Positions 22,951-35,169 are shown, numbered from the stretch's first letter. The stretch is 64,000 nucleotides of DNA from Romanomermis culicivorax (GCA_963922205.1 CAWUHX010000081.1:806001-870000); one strand, 5' to 3'. Numbers and translations are program-made. The notes: generated by a model from the sequence alone, not told the origin.

Positions 22951-25900
22951 TCAATTAGATTTGGCTGATTTCATTTGCAAAAGCAACGTGCGCATGCGGC
23001 TGACGTCTTTCGCATTTTTGCTAGCTTTCGGATTGAATTCGCAAAGGCGCGCTATGCGTTCCCATTCTTGACCGGGTAGATCGACGTCCCGTTCGCGGAC
23101 GAATTCCTGTTCGGCGCTCCTAAGGTAAACCGGAAGAATTTTAGAGAACTTAGTTGTACGATGAGACATGCCTGAAAATGTACCTTTAAAGAGAAATCTT
23201 GGTAAGTGTTTCAAAGTTTCCAAGATTCAGAGGCATTAAAAACCAATTCAATGAACGCAAATTAACTTTTAGAGAATTTTTGTCAAAATTTTCACTCAGG
23301 GGTTTCACGACTATTCTGATAAACAATTTGAAAGGGAGCCTACGCAGCCGAATAATTTTTTACCTTTTATAGTATTTTTACGTTGTAAACTAAAAATCGG
23401 AAACGTACCTGTTATTGGGGGGGGGGGGGGATTGGGCGACTCCTCCAACTTGCTCGGACCCAGTAACCAAATTTTTTCGCATCAAACTCGTACAAACTAG
23501 GCAAAAAGCCATTTTTGAGATCATTCGAACATCTCCAACTAACCGGGAGGTCTTACAGGTGTGACCGGAAGATAAGCTGAAAGTATTACTTGTTGCTATT
23601 TTTCGTTTTTTCTAATTGCTCATCACGTATTTTATACCAATCTTCTAACTCTTTTCTTGCTTGTTGACGTAGTCTTTCTTTTTCCTTTTCTTCTTGGGCA
23701 TCTAAAGGGAGAAAATTCACATCAGAATGGATCAACACAGAACAAGAATGTAAAGGTTAAGTATTGTCGCAACAATATTGTTCGGTTACTATTATTAATC
23801 AAAAACATGTCTGATGGAAAATTATATCCAACTTACGACTCAACTTCGTCATTCAAAAAGTGAAAAATACGACTCGAAAACCTAAGGAATTAGTGTTTGG
23901 GGAAAAAGTTGAATGATACTATGTATGCATTCAAGTACAAAAATTGTCAAAAATATTTTTTTGGCCAAATCGTTAACTGTTTTTTGTACTTGGAAGAAAA
24001 ATTGTAAATTTATTTTTGTGGATAAGGAATGGACTTAAAAAACAATGTAAACTTGCTTTGATAAAACTCGATTTGTAGCCCGTATGAAAAGTGTTTCCGG
24101 AACAACGTTCTACGACAGTTTTATCAAACATACTTCAACGCCGTTTAAATTAGTCTAAAAGTTGTTTGACATGAAAAAGTTCTTTCTAGAGAGAAAACAT
24201 TCTCGTTGTAAAAGAAAAATTGCACATACTAGCCCCTTTTTCAGAATCGCATCTTTAAACCGAGTTTGAAGTTAAACCGTCTTTTAGAAATCCATTCATC
24301 ATTGTCTCTGCATTTTGAACTTATGGAAGAATCCGATGTGTAGGTAGTGATCAACCGGAGGTTCAATTTTATTTCCAGTCAGAGGTGTAATGTAATATAG
24401 TCCATAAATCTTACACGTGAACTTGAGCTGCATGAACATTTTATTTTCTCAACCACATCGCTATTTATTTCCAAAAGAGCTGACTTCATCATCACTATTT
24501 TCATTTTGACTGCTTTAAGCATTAACCCTTGAATCAATGTCTGGAGGTGAGTTTGTTGAATAACATGGCAGGGCTCAGAAACTTTACCAAATTTTACATC
24601 AAGAATAAGTCTGGAAACATTTCTCGGCTTTAACCTTACGCGACTTCCATTTGCAGCATTTCTACCACATTCGAATTCTAATACAAACCAACAAATATTG
24701 AGTGGCAACCTTAGAAATTAGTTTATTTAATCCTTTACGTAATAATTTGTATCAAGGTATGCCCCACTTTGCACAATTTAGGGAATTTCCGAACATTCAC
24801 TTTCCAATTGGTCAACTTCCAAACAAGTGATGCGCACTGTTGCCTTTTAGGATAAAAGCCGTTCCAGCCCACGTATCCGGCCAGCGCGTTTCTTGGTTAA
24901 AAATAAGTCACAATTGATGAAAATGAAAACCTTCGGCCACTTTTTAGAATACCCGGGGGTCGGAGGTCGAAAAATAGGCCGGATTTACTGGAGCTCCGGC
25001 CGGCCTAACGTATTCGGACAAACAATCACCCCGACAAGCCAACTATCAGTGAGACTGTTACATAATTATAATTTATATATTATGTTTTACTAGGATTTTT
25101 CATAGACAAGATTCAGCAAAAAAATTTTCGCGTACCCGTAGCTGAATTGCATCGAGGGACCCAAAGACCATAGTCGATGACTCACTCCAACTTTTGATTC
25201 GAAAATTTTACCCTCCAGTAGGTCGAAAATCAAGGAAAAATACCATTGTTTGGTCAAACATTTTTAATGGATCCAAAAAGTTTATAGTGTTGCCGTTTGT
25301 GTATTTAAGGGCCGCTAAAGGACATTCTTCAAGTAAACACTAGAAAATTTTTTGCGGCCCTAGGCGGCCGCCCAGTTCGAACTTCCCTAAGAACGACCCT
25401 GTCAATTTTTTGGGAAAAACTTTTTCGGTGCTTGTTGATTATAGTGTTTTTTTCTGCACAGTGCAGACTTTTTAGGCTTCGTGTAGAATTTTTTTGGTGA
25501 TTTCTGCACTGGTGCAGAATTTTTTGAGTCATGTGTTTGATCACATCGGATACAGAAAAGATACATTTTGGTGCATTTTAGAAGGTCATAAACCTCAAAA
25601 TTTTCGGGCATGTCTACTTTCTGGTCCTTCGCACGGAAAGATTAATATCTTTTTTGGGCTCTCACTTGTCATCATAGAGGACTTAACCGTTGATTTCTCA
25701 TGTAATTCAAAGTCATTATGCTCTTGTATAGTTTGCTGGGAAATTTGTTACACGATGCTTGTAGATAAAACTTCGATCAAACTCAAAATTTTCAAATGTT
25801 TCCTCGACTGAATGATGGCTCTGAAAAACAGCAGAAGGTTTGAAAAAGCTCAAAAATATATAAATAAAGCATCAGTGAACATTTTTAAGCGAAAAATGAT

Positions 25901-28900
25901 TCCGGGAAAATGGGGAAACAAATTTTGACTCCTTCTCCTATTTGGGGAAAAGGCCCGGGGAAAAGACAGTGGCAAGAGGAGAAAACCGCAGTGCAGAAAC
26001 TTTTTTGGCTTTTCTGCACTGTGCAGAAAACCGGGTGCAGAAAAAAAAACATTGGTTGATTCCCATGTAAATTTCGGAAAAATTCGGAGAATTCCCTTAC
26101 ACAAAGATTGACTTTAACCCCGTTGCGGAATACTCCTATACATTACCTTTGTTTTCTAAGCGTGTTTTTTGTTCGTCTCGCCATTTCCTGATTTTCTCGG
26201 GCTCGATTCGCGGCATTACGGGTATAGCCACGGGCGGCGTCACGGCCGATTGAGGCCTTAAGTCGCTGGCGACCGGTAGCGAGTCAAAGGACGTCACATC
26301 AGCGTTAGTCGTTGAAATATTATCATCGTTTTGGACGCCAAAAAAATCTTGTTCGTCACCGTTCAAATTCGCATGGCCGTTAGTATCAGAGAAACCGTTC
26401 AATTGGGACGTTGGGTGACTAAGTTCGTCAACTACGAGGTTACATCGAATTGCATTTTTTGGAGCACAATTTTGAGATTATGATGGGGAAAAAGTATTGC
26501 AGTGATCGGATAATTTTTTACATTTAGATACATGAATTCCGGAGCAATCCATAGGGTGCAAGGGGGAATTACCCCGATTTTAGGTTTATAAATTCATTTA
26601 CCACCCGGTAAAAATGACTAACTGGTCGAGTGAAATGAAACAAAAATGACTTTGTATGTACTGGTACACACAATTTTGGGAAGCGTCATAATGGATAAGC
26701 CAACTTGAAGGAAATGAGTAAAGGGTCATTTATAATTGTCTTTTTGGACGGAACGGAATGCAATGGACACAACGTAACCGTACGAAAGGGGAATTTTCGT
26801 TCCGTTCGGTTGGAAATTGCCGTCAGTCGTTTTCCTCCAAATCGCAGTTATCCTTTTCGACCGAAAGTGGATTTTCAGGCCGAACACATCAAACTGTTGG
26901 CGATCCGTTCCCTTCCGTCGAAAAGGGCAAGTATAAATGACCCTTAAGGGGACACTTCTAGAAGGACTGCTATTGGCTATTTTTTGAGTGCGCGGTCAGT
27001 TTGAGAAAAAAGTATGTTTACTGTGTCCACGCGTTTGAAAATGACTGCATAAATGATTTTGATGTATGAAGGTGAAAAAATTGACAGCCGTACAGAACCA
27101 CTGGTTTTTGTAGGAGGTATACATATTTGGCTGCGTGCGAAGATTTTCGTGGTATGTTTGTAGACATTTTGGCGAGATAACAGTTATCTTGAGCGTAGCG
27201 CAGAAGTCTATGAGGTAAGTCTTGGTATCGGATTATCCACCGTTTTCTGTAAAATTGTTCTTTTGGAAAAATGTTCAGAAAGTAGCCAAGGTAGTGGGGA
27301 ATAAGTGATGTGTACATTGCTGTACACCTACTGTATGCAAGAAGCCACCGAAATGTACACCACCTGCGAGCTCACACAGCGAACAAAAAAACGTCAAGAT
27401 GAGGCATGGGAAAAGTACCAGGGTTCCTAGACTACTGGTCAAAGAATCCCCTGAATTTCCCAGGTATCCATAAATATTTTCCCAGGTTTTTGACATACAC
27501 AATTGGGTTGGGACACAATTTTCGTTGTTTACACTATATACTTTTAAAGTGTGTATTGCAGTTTTTTTGGTTTTTTCTCGACAATCCATTTGGCTCCTAA
27601 GGTCAAAATTTTACAGGTCAATAGGAATTTCAACAAGCCAAAACTAAATAGTTTGTAAATAAATGTGGTAATAAAAAACAAAGTTTTTTTGCAAAAAATT
27701 TAGTCAAAAACAATCTCCAAAATCACAGGAAAAGCCCGCGAAGCAGATCAATCATTTTGAATACATTCTTAATCACACACAGAATAATAAGGCTCACACA
27801 TTAGATCTGTCATTATTCGAATCAATCATCAGGATTTTTTCGCACAGCCAGGCTGATCTGTAACTTGGGCAAGATTTGGTTGCACAAATTAATTTTTAGT
27901 TGCTCACTCTAAAATTGATAAATTTGCTTATTTAATCAGAAAAATGATCAAAAATTACTTTCCTTGTATTTCATTCATTCAGTTCCTGACTTTCAAATTC
28001 AATTTCTTGAGTTTTGGGTGCGAAATCAAAAGTCTGGCTAGAGTAACTTGTTCGGTGCCAAGCGCCGAAAAATTTTGATTTCGAGGCCTCTAAAATGTCG
28101 GAAAATTCATTTTCAGCACATTCTACTGAAACTGCCGATTACCGATCTTTTTTATTACCGATCGTTAATTATTATTAACGTTTTAATCAATTTTTTTAAC
28201 TGCTGTTCAACAATTTATAAGCAGCAAAGTTATAATACTTAAATGAAAAAATCAAAAATAACCATTTTTAACAAACCGCCCTCTGACCTTTTGTTGTCAC
28301 ACCAAGCGCTGGGCCTTACGTTTGAGCCTTTTGTATGAACATGCGGCCCAAGACAAAAATCCCCCGAGTTTACCAGGTTTCCCAGGTGCTGAAAAAAATC
28401 CCGAGTTTCCCAGGTTTCCAAGGTTGTGTAGGAACCCTGAAGTACTACCTGAACCATATACAATTTCACCCCTATCTAGATTATCGACCTTAGGGACGTC
28501 CGATGAATTCCGCATTAAATTTTTTACTTGAGATACCGAGATCATATTTCTGCCATTGATACCAAAAATTACCATAAACTAAAATAGTCATTTCAAAACT
28601 GATACATAAAATTACTGTGCTTCTGCATTACATCCTCCGTAAAATTTTTTCGACCTTTGCACTATATATAATCGATTGTCTAAGCCTAAGTTAAAAATGC
28701 GCAAAAAATTTTGCGGGGAGCACAGTACCAAAATTATTTCTCGCCTCAAGTACTAGAAAATTCTAATCCTAATATTTCTTATGTGGTTCAATAACAACTA
28801 GTCCTACATATGGGATCAGAAGTAATCAAAAAAGTTAGGCTTCACAACATACCACGACCGAATGCGTCTTCATCGTCCAAGACTGCGAATTCGTCCTTTT

Positions 28901-28940
28901 CTCGGGCGAGAAAATCGGCTAAAGGGTCGCTCGTGGCCAT
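22951..28940 (-). CDS. Clc: clathrin light chain, four exons
   Basis: The light chain binds the clathrin heavy-chain hub and regulates coat assembly in endocytic and Golgi vesicles. The minus-strand exons are 28940-28853, 26431-26147, 23701-23590 and 23119-22951. Junctions are in frame (phases 1, 1, 2) with donors GTATGT, GTAATG and GTAATA, giving 217 residues, close to other invertebrate light chains. Family marks: an N-terminal DPLADFLARE motif (residues 5-14); an acidic, Asn-rich region; the heavy-chain-binding helix with IEPEKIRKWRDEQKTRLE (about 105-122) and KELEDWYKIRDEQLEKTK (about 141-158); and the conserved C terminus with EWERIARLCEFNPKASKNAK then DVSRMR. The last is close to the family signature. 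Introns of 2.4 kb, 2.4 kb and 0.5 kb hold repeat fragments. ATG context and exon 1 length fit the family. The small second-exon acceptor (CTCGTAG) was chosen because it alone keeps the frame. Confidence 0.93.
23404..23563. mobile_element. G-tract MITE (family A) copy in clathrin intron 3
   Basis: Ends CGTACCTGTT and TACAGGTGTG, one mismatch each from the family consensus CATACCTGTA/TACAGGTATG, enclose a long G run and the family block ACCCAGTAACCAAA. Flanking octamers ATCGGAAA and ACCGGAAG agree at six of eight positions, suggesting a decayed target duplication. It lies in the 470-bp intron between exons 3 and 4 of the clathrin light chain gene. Confidence 0.55.
25440..26060. repeat. R1 repeat, partial copy with word cassettes (intron 2 of Clc)
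   Basis: The R1 core is seen in reverse orientation: TGCATTTTAGAAGGTCATAA, GGCTCTCACTTGTCATCATA, GAGGACTTAACC, then CAGAAGGTTTGAAAAAGCTC. The central half of the core is missing compared with 44290-45120. On both sides lie cassettes with short palindromic words: CTGCACAGTGCAG and CTGCACTGGTGCAG at 25455-25520, GGGGAAA/TTTGGGGAAAA at 25905-25965, and TCTGCACTGTGCAGAA at about 26010-26030. There is no coding potential. Confidence 0.65.
26600..27060. repeat. dispersed repeat, 'TAAAAATGACT.ACTGGTC' family, copy 2
   Basis: This is the second copy of the repeat at 11240-11500, sharing GTAAAAATGACTAACTGGTC, 'GGAAATGAGTAAAGGGT' and 'GTTTACTGTGTCCACGCG'. It is interrupted at 26721-26945 by a separate GC-richer insertion. 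Confidence 0.5.
26721..26945. mobile_element. short TIR element, AAGGGTCATTTATA ends
   Basis: The left end AAGGGTCATTTATAATTGTC and the right end, read on the opposite strand, AAGGGTCATTTATACTTGCC, are near-perfect inverted repeats. They continue into TTTTTGGACGGAAC / TTTTCGACGGAAG. The 225-bp unit interrupts a dispersed repeat. TTAA lies at the right edge and TAAA at the left, loosely resembling a piggyBac-type target but not conclusive. The GC-rich open frames through it are by-products. Confidence 0.55.
27840..28110. repeat. R2 repeat, copy 1
   Basis: Blocks GTAACTTGGGCAAGATTTGG, TTGCTCACTC, TTGAGTTTTGGGTGCGAAAT and GAGTAACTTGTTCGGTGCC followed by AAGCGCCGAAAAATTTT recur in order at 34900-35160. 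The end carries a GGTGCC-AA-GCGCC hairpin like those of the R1 family. It lies inside clathrin intron 1. Confidence 0.5.
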
Positions 28941-28999
28941 TATGATCAGAACAATGTGCTACTCAAAGTAAAAAAGCGTTTATCCGATAGGAGATGAAA

Positions 29000-30180
29000 C
29001 CTACAGCGAAATTGGGATGAAAGAATAAATAACCAATATTATATCTGAATATCTATATCTGAAAAGAAAACACAGCTTCGATTTAATTGAATCCGCATGA
29101 ACCCATGGAAATGTATTACACTCGACATCTTTGGTGCACAAACATAGCATTAGTTTTACAAACGTTTGCTAAGGCTAGGGACATTACTGTGGGTGAGAAA
29201 ATAGTGGTTTTCAGGCATTCCTAAGGTACTATTAGGTTTGATTCACACCTACATACACAATGGAGCATATACTAAAGGGTTTTCTTATTTCTTGGGCTTA
29301 GCTGTAAGGGCGTAGCACTAAGTCACGTCGGCGGGTCCCCAGCCCCCAATGCAGTATATTGGGTCGTTCGGTGGTCGCCGAAGGCATCCACCAATCCTCT
29401 GAATTTAGCCTAATCAGGATTATTTTGAAAGACTATGATCTGGCGAGCCTGCGAAACTTTTAATTTTGGGGAACGACGAGTTGGCGAGTTAAGACCACGT
29501 GGAGAAATGATGGTAAATGTAAAGAAAAACGGTAAAATGTCGGACAGTTTACCATATAAAAAATCTTTTAAAGTCTTTTTGAGATGAAAATAATATTTTT
29601 TTAATTTGGGATAACCTTTAGGAAAGTCTTCGGATTTTGCTTAGGCTTAAGGTGTGTTTATACTTCGCTCGAGGAGGCCCGCTCGGGTAGAACAGCTCGA
29701 GCAGTCGTGCTCAAGCATCCTATATAGTAAAGCGTATATTCCTGCTAATACAGGCATGTACGCTTTTTCGAATGCATGAAAGTAGCCGATTGGAATAAAG
29801 CTCAGTCGCAGATATTTTTATTTGTTGTGATTGTTTCTTTTCTTGGATTTGCATATCGGTTAATACGGACGCGAAGAACGCGAAAGAGTTTTTCGAATAT
29901 TCATATTCTAGAACGTTGGAAAATGAATCTAAATTACACTTACTGTATAAAACGTACCATTTTTAAGTCAGCTCAATCATTTTCCATAGTCGAGCAAAGT
30001 CATATTAAAAATATGCAACTAAAATTCAATAATCAGGCAAGCAACCGGAAATTTGGATCCTATAACCATCGAGAATTTTTAAAATTCTTCTAAAATGCAT
30101 CAAAATGTTTACGACCTCAACTTCATAAAAAAATTTTGCGTTATTCGGAGAAAGCGCTCAAAATTTTTTTCGTTAAAAAC
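29000..30180. other. clathrin upstream region; no gene recognised
   Basis: This stretch lies immediately upstream of the clathrin light chain ATG. It includes a GC-richer patch at 29320-29400 (GTCGGCGGGTCCCCAGCCCC) and another at 29650-29720. A plus-strand open frame at 29776-30093 begins with a hydrophobic segment but has no other support. Confidence 0.3.
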
Positions 30181-30189
30181 ACTGATATG

Positions 30190-30830
30190 GTGGAAAAAAT
30201 AAACAGCGTGTTTTTTGTGCGCGGACATTTGTGCCAATTAATACAAGAGGCTTAAAAAATTTGTGCCAATGGCACAAAAAAACTTTTTTCTGCTAGAAAC
30301 ATATACTGAAAAATACGAAAAAGTTTTAGAAGAAATGTTTGATAAAAAATGCCTAATTATTTTAACGCATTCATTTGTGAAAGATCGCGCCCAACCTATT
30401 TTGCAGCTGACCCGGTCAGTGAGATGAGAAAAAACTGTGTAAGGAGACTGTTTACGACGCGAAAAGAAATGGAATGCTGCAAAAATTTAAATAAAACTTT
30501 TGGATTGTTCAGGAACTTGATATTTTAATTCAATTTTCGGCTACGAATATCTTTCTAACAACGATGCAAAGACTTTGAAGAAATTCGAAAATGTGTAAAT
30601 TTTTGGTCAAAAGAATGTACCAACAATATCGACTTCTATATTTGAATCGATTAAATACAAAAAAAGTATTTCAGATTCAAATCAGAATCCGACTGAACGA
30701 ACACAGAAAATTCAGAATTCATACTAATTTATCAGTCATTAACCTATAAAGTTTGCTGCAACGATAAAATTACACTATTCGAAGAGAATTCGTTGACCAA
30801 ATACAGGTAGGTAATATTATATTCATTGAG
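30190..30830. repeat. R3 repeat, copy 1
   Basis: It begins with TTTTTTGTGCGCGGACATTT and continues through TGCCAATGGCACAAAAAAAC, AGAAACATATACTGAAAAA, 'TTTTAACGCATTCATTTGTG', 'GCAGCTGACCCGGTCAGTGAG' and 'CACTATTCGAAGAGAA'. The same blocks in the same order form 38818-39470. Short GTGCCAAT/GGCAC palindromes sit at the left end. It is non-coding. Confidence 0.55.
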
Positions 30831-31289
30831 TTGCAGTGTTTTTTTGTACTTTACAAACGAAACGGCCCAGAGTACAAACAAAAATTTTAGGACAAAAAAT
30901 TTTTTTGTCACTCAGCAGCCATCAGTATTCAGTATCAATGGACTTGTTTGTTATGCGTCCCCATCTATAACGACAAACTAGCAGCTATAGCAAAATAATA
31001 AAAGCTTTTTGTGAAGTTCACTAGTGCATGTTCTGTGAATCACGATCAAGTGTTTTATGTGTCTCGTGGAAATAGCCAACGTATTCATATTTCACAGCAT
31101 ATTTGTTGCATTTTATAACAACGAATGCCTTTTTTAGCAATTTTTCGCAGATTTTGGGGTACAAACGGTTTTTGAGAGGTCGTTTGTACCAGTACAAATG
31201 GACCCAGTACAAAAAAACACTGTTGACTTGGTGCGAAGCACCGAAAACATCACGTTTTCAGCCTAAAAATCAAGGAAATTTAGTGCTGG

Positions 31290-32260
31290 ACCAGTAAAAA
31301 TTTTTTGTACCAATTGGCACAAACGCTCAAAATTTTTTGTGCCATTTCAATTTTTTTGTGCCAAAAACCATATTTTGAAAAACACTGTGACCACTGTCTT
31401 TTTCCGCCAGCCTTTTTTCAAAATGGGGAAAGAGGTCAAAATTTTTTACCCATTTTCCTTAAGCCTTTGCTTAAAATGCTCATAGACGCATTGTTGAAGT
31501 GTTTTTGAGCTTTTTAAATCATTCTGATACTTTTAGAGCCGTCAATTCATTGAAATTGAAGAAAAACTTGAGACTTTCGAGTTTGATGTCTAATTTACAA
31601 ATATTGTGGAACAAATATTCCAGCAAACTATCCAATGACATGACTTTGAATTACATGAGAAATCGATCTCTAAGGCCTCAACGATGACAAGTGAGAGCCC
31701 AAAAAATAGACATTGATCTTTCCGGAAAAATTATTTGGGTGTGACATCCTGCGACACTGGAAAATCAATTTTCCGAACTAATATTTCAAGAATTAGATTC
31801 GAATTTTCGGTTCAAAAATAGTAATTTTTACAAATTTATCATTTGGAAAATGTTAAAAGCAGTAATTCTCCAAATTTACTTCCATGTAGTTTTTGAATTC
31901 AGTTTGTGTTAAGAAAGGAAAAGTCGCTTAAAAAATATCAGAATGTTGACATGTTTAATTTTCTCAAAAAATGTGTCAATGAAGGAGTGCGGATATTCAT
32001 TAGATATAAAGATGAAATATTGAAGATTATCAATTATAACATGAGACGATACGTTTCAGATGATGAAAACCATTAAAAGTTAAATGGTAAGTGAAGGTAG
32101 ACAGAGTAGATATGCTAGAAGCCGCGCATGAGCTTGGTAATGAATAATAATGATTATTAAAGTTATAACCGGCGCGAAAAGCCAGAAAATTTTGAGATTT
32201 AAACCTTCTAAAATGCACAAAAATGCACCTTTTCTATATCAAACAATCAAAATTTATTTC
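31290..32260 (+). repeat. R1 repeat, full copy (plus orientation)
   Basis: The core runs from AGCCTTTGCTTAAAATGCTC through TTTTTGAGCTTTTTAAATCA, GATGACAAGTGAGAGCCC and CAATTATAACATGAGACGAT to AAAGTTATAACCGGCGCGAA near 32175. It is preceded by cassettes built on the words GTGCCAATTGGCAC and TGTGCCA (31300-31370). It follows the same order as 37590-38400 and the reverse of 42601-43330 and 44290-45120. Several hundred bases of good similarity with no open frame indicate a non-autonomous dispersed element. Confidence 0.65.
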
Positions 32261-32688
32261 TCAAAATTGGGAAAGAGCCCTAAATTTTTTTCCTTTTACC
32301 GAACTTTTTCATCAAAAAGGACGATTTGGGGAAAAACAGTAGTCCTGGGGGGTGTCGGACGATTTTCTACGACTTCCTTCGGACAAGGGGGGGGGTCGCA
32401 GTTGTCCCAAAGTTTTAAGCGAGAGGTCTCTGAAGGAAGAAAACCTTTACCAAGGAAGTTCGAAAAATGTCAATCACCGTATAAATAGTATTTTCGGCGC
32501 GAAGCGCCGAAAAAATTGACGTTTTTAACCATTTTTTTCGAAAATTGACGTTTTTCATCAAAAAATTCATTTTCCAAAATTTTTCCGAAGTATGAAGGTT
32601 CCCATGACTACCATATGGCTAGCCATAGGATTGGAAAATCTGGAGGGAGTCGCCCCATGGCGATTTTTTTGTATGGGAGGATTTCTAG

Positions 32689-32844
32689 CATGCCTGTTAT
32701 TGGGGGGGGGGGGTGCTAGGGGGGACCCCGCCAAATAGGCCAACCCTCCCCCAAATCGGAAAAATAGGTAAAAAGCGCTTTTTTAAAGAATATTTTCGAC
32801 TTTTCGATACCCCCCCCCAGCTGGTCCGACCTCTTACAGGTATG
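32689..32844. mobile_element. G-tract MITE (family A) copy
   Basis: The ends are CATGCCTGTT and TACAGGTATG. Inside lies a G13 run, GGGGACCCCGCCAAATAGGC, and the family block ending GGTCCGACCTCTTACAGGTA. No matching flanking octamer was seen. Confidence 0.5.
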
Positions 32845-32984
32845 GTTCCAAGAGCACTTAACCTAAATTACATGCACGGGAGGGGGGGGGGGGGCGCGAA
32901 AAAGTCGAAAAAATTTCGAAAATTTTCCAAAAAGGTACTTTTTCTAATTTTTCCGAGTGGGGGTTCCAATCAGGGTTTTTCCGC

Positions 32985-33045
32985 ACAGTGCTGTGCGGAA
33001 ATTTTTTTGGGCATTTTCCGCACAGAACGGAAATTTCTTTGGGCG
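32985..33045. repeat. palindromic word cassette (CCGCACAG/CTGTGCGG)
   Basis: Within 60 bp the word CCGCACAG appears twice and its complement CTGTGCGG once, each followed by A/T tracts and GGGC: TTCCGCACAGTGCTGTGCGG, then TTTTCCGCACAGAACGGAAA. It belongs to the class of self-matching cassettes described in the findings. Confidence 0.5.
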
Positions 33046-33071
33046 TTTCTACTGCTGGCATTGACGAAAAT

Positions 33072-33272
33072 TATACCTGTACTTGGAGGGGGGTTGGGGG
33101 GGGGACCCCCAACTTGGCCAACCCAGTACCCAAAATCATTTCCCCCCAACCCCCCCCCCAGTTTGGAAAAACTTAAAAAAATTTTCAAAAAAGTGTATGT
33201 TTTTTGGCCTTTTTTGGGGAAAATTTCGACTTTTTTCTACCCCACCAACTGGTCGGAGGTCTTACAGGTATG
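33072..33272. mobile_element. G-tract MITE (family A), near-intact copy
   Basis: The 201-bp unit has ends TATACCTGTA and TACAGGTATG and flanking octamers ACGAAAAT (33064-33071) and ATGAAAAT (33273-33280), seven of eight identical. The interior has the family order: G-rich block GGGGGTTGGGGGGGGGACCC, CCAACTTGGCCAACCCAGTA, a C-rich block, the AT linker with GTGTATGTTTTTTGGCC, and ACTGGTCGGAGGTCTTACAG. The proline- and glycine-rich open frames across it are compositional. Confidence 0.7.
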
Positions 33273-33726
33273 ATGAAAATAGGTGCAATTTAGATGGTCA
33301 AATCTCAAATTTTTCCGGCGATCCGCGCTGGAAATGAAAATAATTTATAATATTAACTACAATTAAGCTAAAGCACAGCCAAAAAGAAGTTTAGTTTGAT
33401 TTCTCTGTTGTCCCTGATTGTTTCCATCAATCTTATATGTCTCTGCTAAAGTGAGTAAAACTCCTCACTTTGTCGTGTGAATTGGAATTCTCATATGAAT
33501 TTGCTGATTTTTCCCACATTTCTCCACACATTTATTTAATACCATCATTTTTCTAAGAAAAATCTAAACCGAAAGTATTACAAATTATCTCTAGAATACA
33601 TTTTCCAACATTTCAGTAGCTCCTTTGTTCGAAAATTCTCTGGTGTGACGCATCAGAAGTTAAGTGTGCATGGTTTTCATGATTTGAAGTTTCTCATCCC
33701 GTTTATCAATAAGTAATCTTCAGTAT

Positions 33727-33978
33727 TATAGTCTTTTTTTCTTGAAATGCTTCTAACTAATGAAGGTGGAAAGCAAGCAGTATTTCAGATTTTCACGATT
33801 TTCTGAAAAACAATATATCATATAGGACTGGAAATTTGTGAGCATACTGACCTAGACTTTAAAATTTTTCGAGTGAGAAATTTTAAAGCAGGAGTTCTAT
33901 GTTAAAGATTTATACGACAGTACTGATTCGTGTTACTTTTTCAATTTGAAAGCATTTTGTAAAAAACGGACTATAGGC
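33727..33978. mobile_element. MITE family C copy
   Basis: The left end ATAGTCTTTTTTTCTTGAAA followed by TGCTT matches, in inverted form, the right end AAGCATTTTGTAAAAAACGG followed by ACTATAG. It shares GGTGGAAAGCAAGCAGTATT and 'GGACTGGAAATTTGTGA' with 16137-16380. Confidence 0.6.
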
Positions 33979-34379
33979 TCGGATTTTGTTGAAAATTGAG
34001 ATTTAATATTGATCTTCATGAATTCTTTCTCTCACTTGAAGCTTTCTGAACTTTGTGAACACAAATTTTGTCATTGGGAAACTACACGATTCTCGACTGA
34101 AAATGCAAACCTTTTATTTTAGAGATAAAGGTTGAAAAGGCTCATTTTCCAGCATTCTAGAATATCAAAATGTAGAAATTGAATCACTTGGAAAATCAAT
34201 TGAAATCTATAAATCTTCAGCTCTAATCACAGAAATGACAGCAGCAACTATTAATTTTGCTCAATCAATCTAAAATAATGTTTTTGAGCTAGAAAAACAG
34301 ATACTTTCCATTATTTTCTTAGCAATCTATAATTTTCGCTCATTTCACACATTTTTCAAATGATTTGAACTTCGAACGG

Positions 34380-34545
34380 AAAAAATTTTCGTGTGCGGAA
34401 AAAATTTTGGGTCATTTCCGCACGGTGCGGATGAAGGCGTGCGGAAAAAAACCCTGGTCCCAATTACAGGTAGTGTTCTTGTTTTTTTGCCCCTTTTGAG
34501 GAAAAACCCCAAAAATGTTTTCCTCATGAGGAAAAATTAATTATT
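34380..34545. repeat. two palindromic word cassettes (GTGCGGAAA; CCTCATGAGG)
   Basis: At 34390-34460 the word GTGCGGAAAAAA occurs twice and TTTCCGCAC once. At 34490-34540 GAGGAAAAA occurs twice with TTTTCCTCATGAGGAAAAA. Both have the A/T-tract spacing seen at other cassettes. Confidence 0.5.
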
Positions 34546-34899
34546 TAAGTTTCTATGCTTAAAAATCGTTCAAAATCTTTTTTGATGTGTTTTTTGAACG
34601 TTTCTCAGTAACTTGCATCTTATTCCACCAAAATACCGACATTTTTTGCAAAAAGTTTCCAGCTGTGACCTGCTTATAAATAAATAAGTGAGTTTACATG
34701 AGCTAAGCAAGAGAATAATTCACCGGCATAACCTTCCTTTCTTATATTTTTTTGACGACATAAAACAACTACTAATTTCGACATAACAAGTAAATCAAGC
34801 AGTAAAATTTGATAGAAAGATAACAATGAAAAATAAAATTTTAAAACTGATTCTGAACAGCTGACAATCTGACATATAAATATGAACTTGACCACAGGT

Positions 34900-35160
34900 T
34901 TTTTTTTCTACAAAAGTCAGGTTCCAATGTGCAACTTGGGGGAAAATTTTGGTTGGGCAAAAAAATTTTTGGTTGTTCACTCCAAAATAATTTTATCGGA
35001 AAAACAACCAAAAGCTAGTTTTCTTCCATTGCATTCGATTCGTGTCGGTTTTAGGCTTTTAAAACCAAATTTTCTGAGTTTTGAAGAGAAAATGAAAAAA
35101 TTGGTGGAGTAACTTGTTCGGCGCCTAGCGCCAAAAATTTTTCAGGGATTTTGATATTCC
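34900..35160. repeat. R2 repeat, copy 2
   Basis: This copy has GCAACTTGGGGGAAAATTTT, 'GGTTGTTCACTCC', 'CTGAGTTTTGAAGAGAAAAT' and GAGTAACTTGTTCGGCGCC followed by TAGCGCCAAAAATTTTT, in the same order as 27840-28110. The terminal hairpin here is GGCGCC-TA-GCGCC rather than GGTGCC-AA-GCGCC. Confidence 0.5.
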
Positions 35161-35169
35161 AGATCGATA

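Noticed and set aside
24379-24708. Minus-strand 109-codon open frame in the second intron of Clc
   Set aside because: No acceptor/donor in phase with the clathrin exons, and the light chain is complete without it.
26705-26947. Possible exon in the clathrin intron
   Set aside because: Bounded by near-perfect inverted repeats and located inside a dispersed repeat, so it is a small transposon.
32713-33337. Gly/Pro-rich open frames over G and C runs (also at 40294-40527, 41614-41870, 50076-50323)
   Set aside because: Produced by homopolymer runs in the family A MITE. They change frame with run length between copies.
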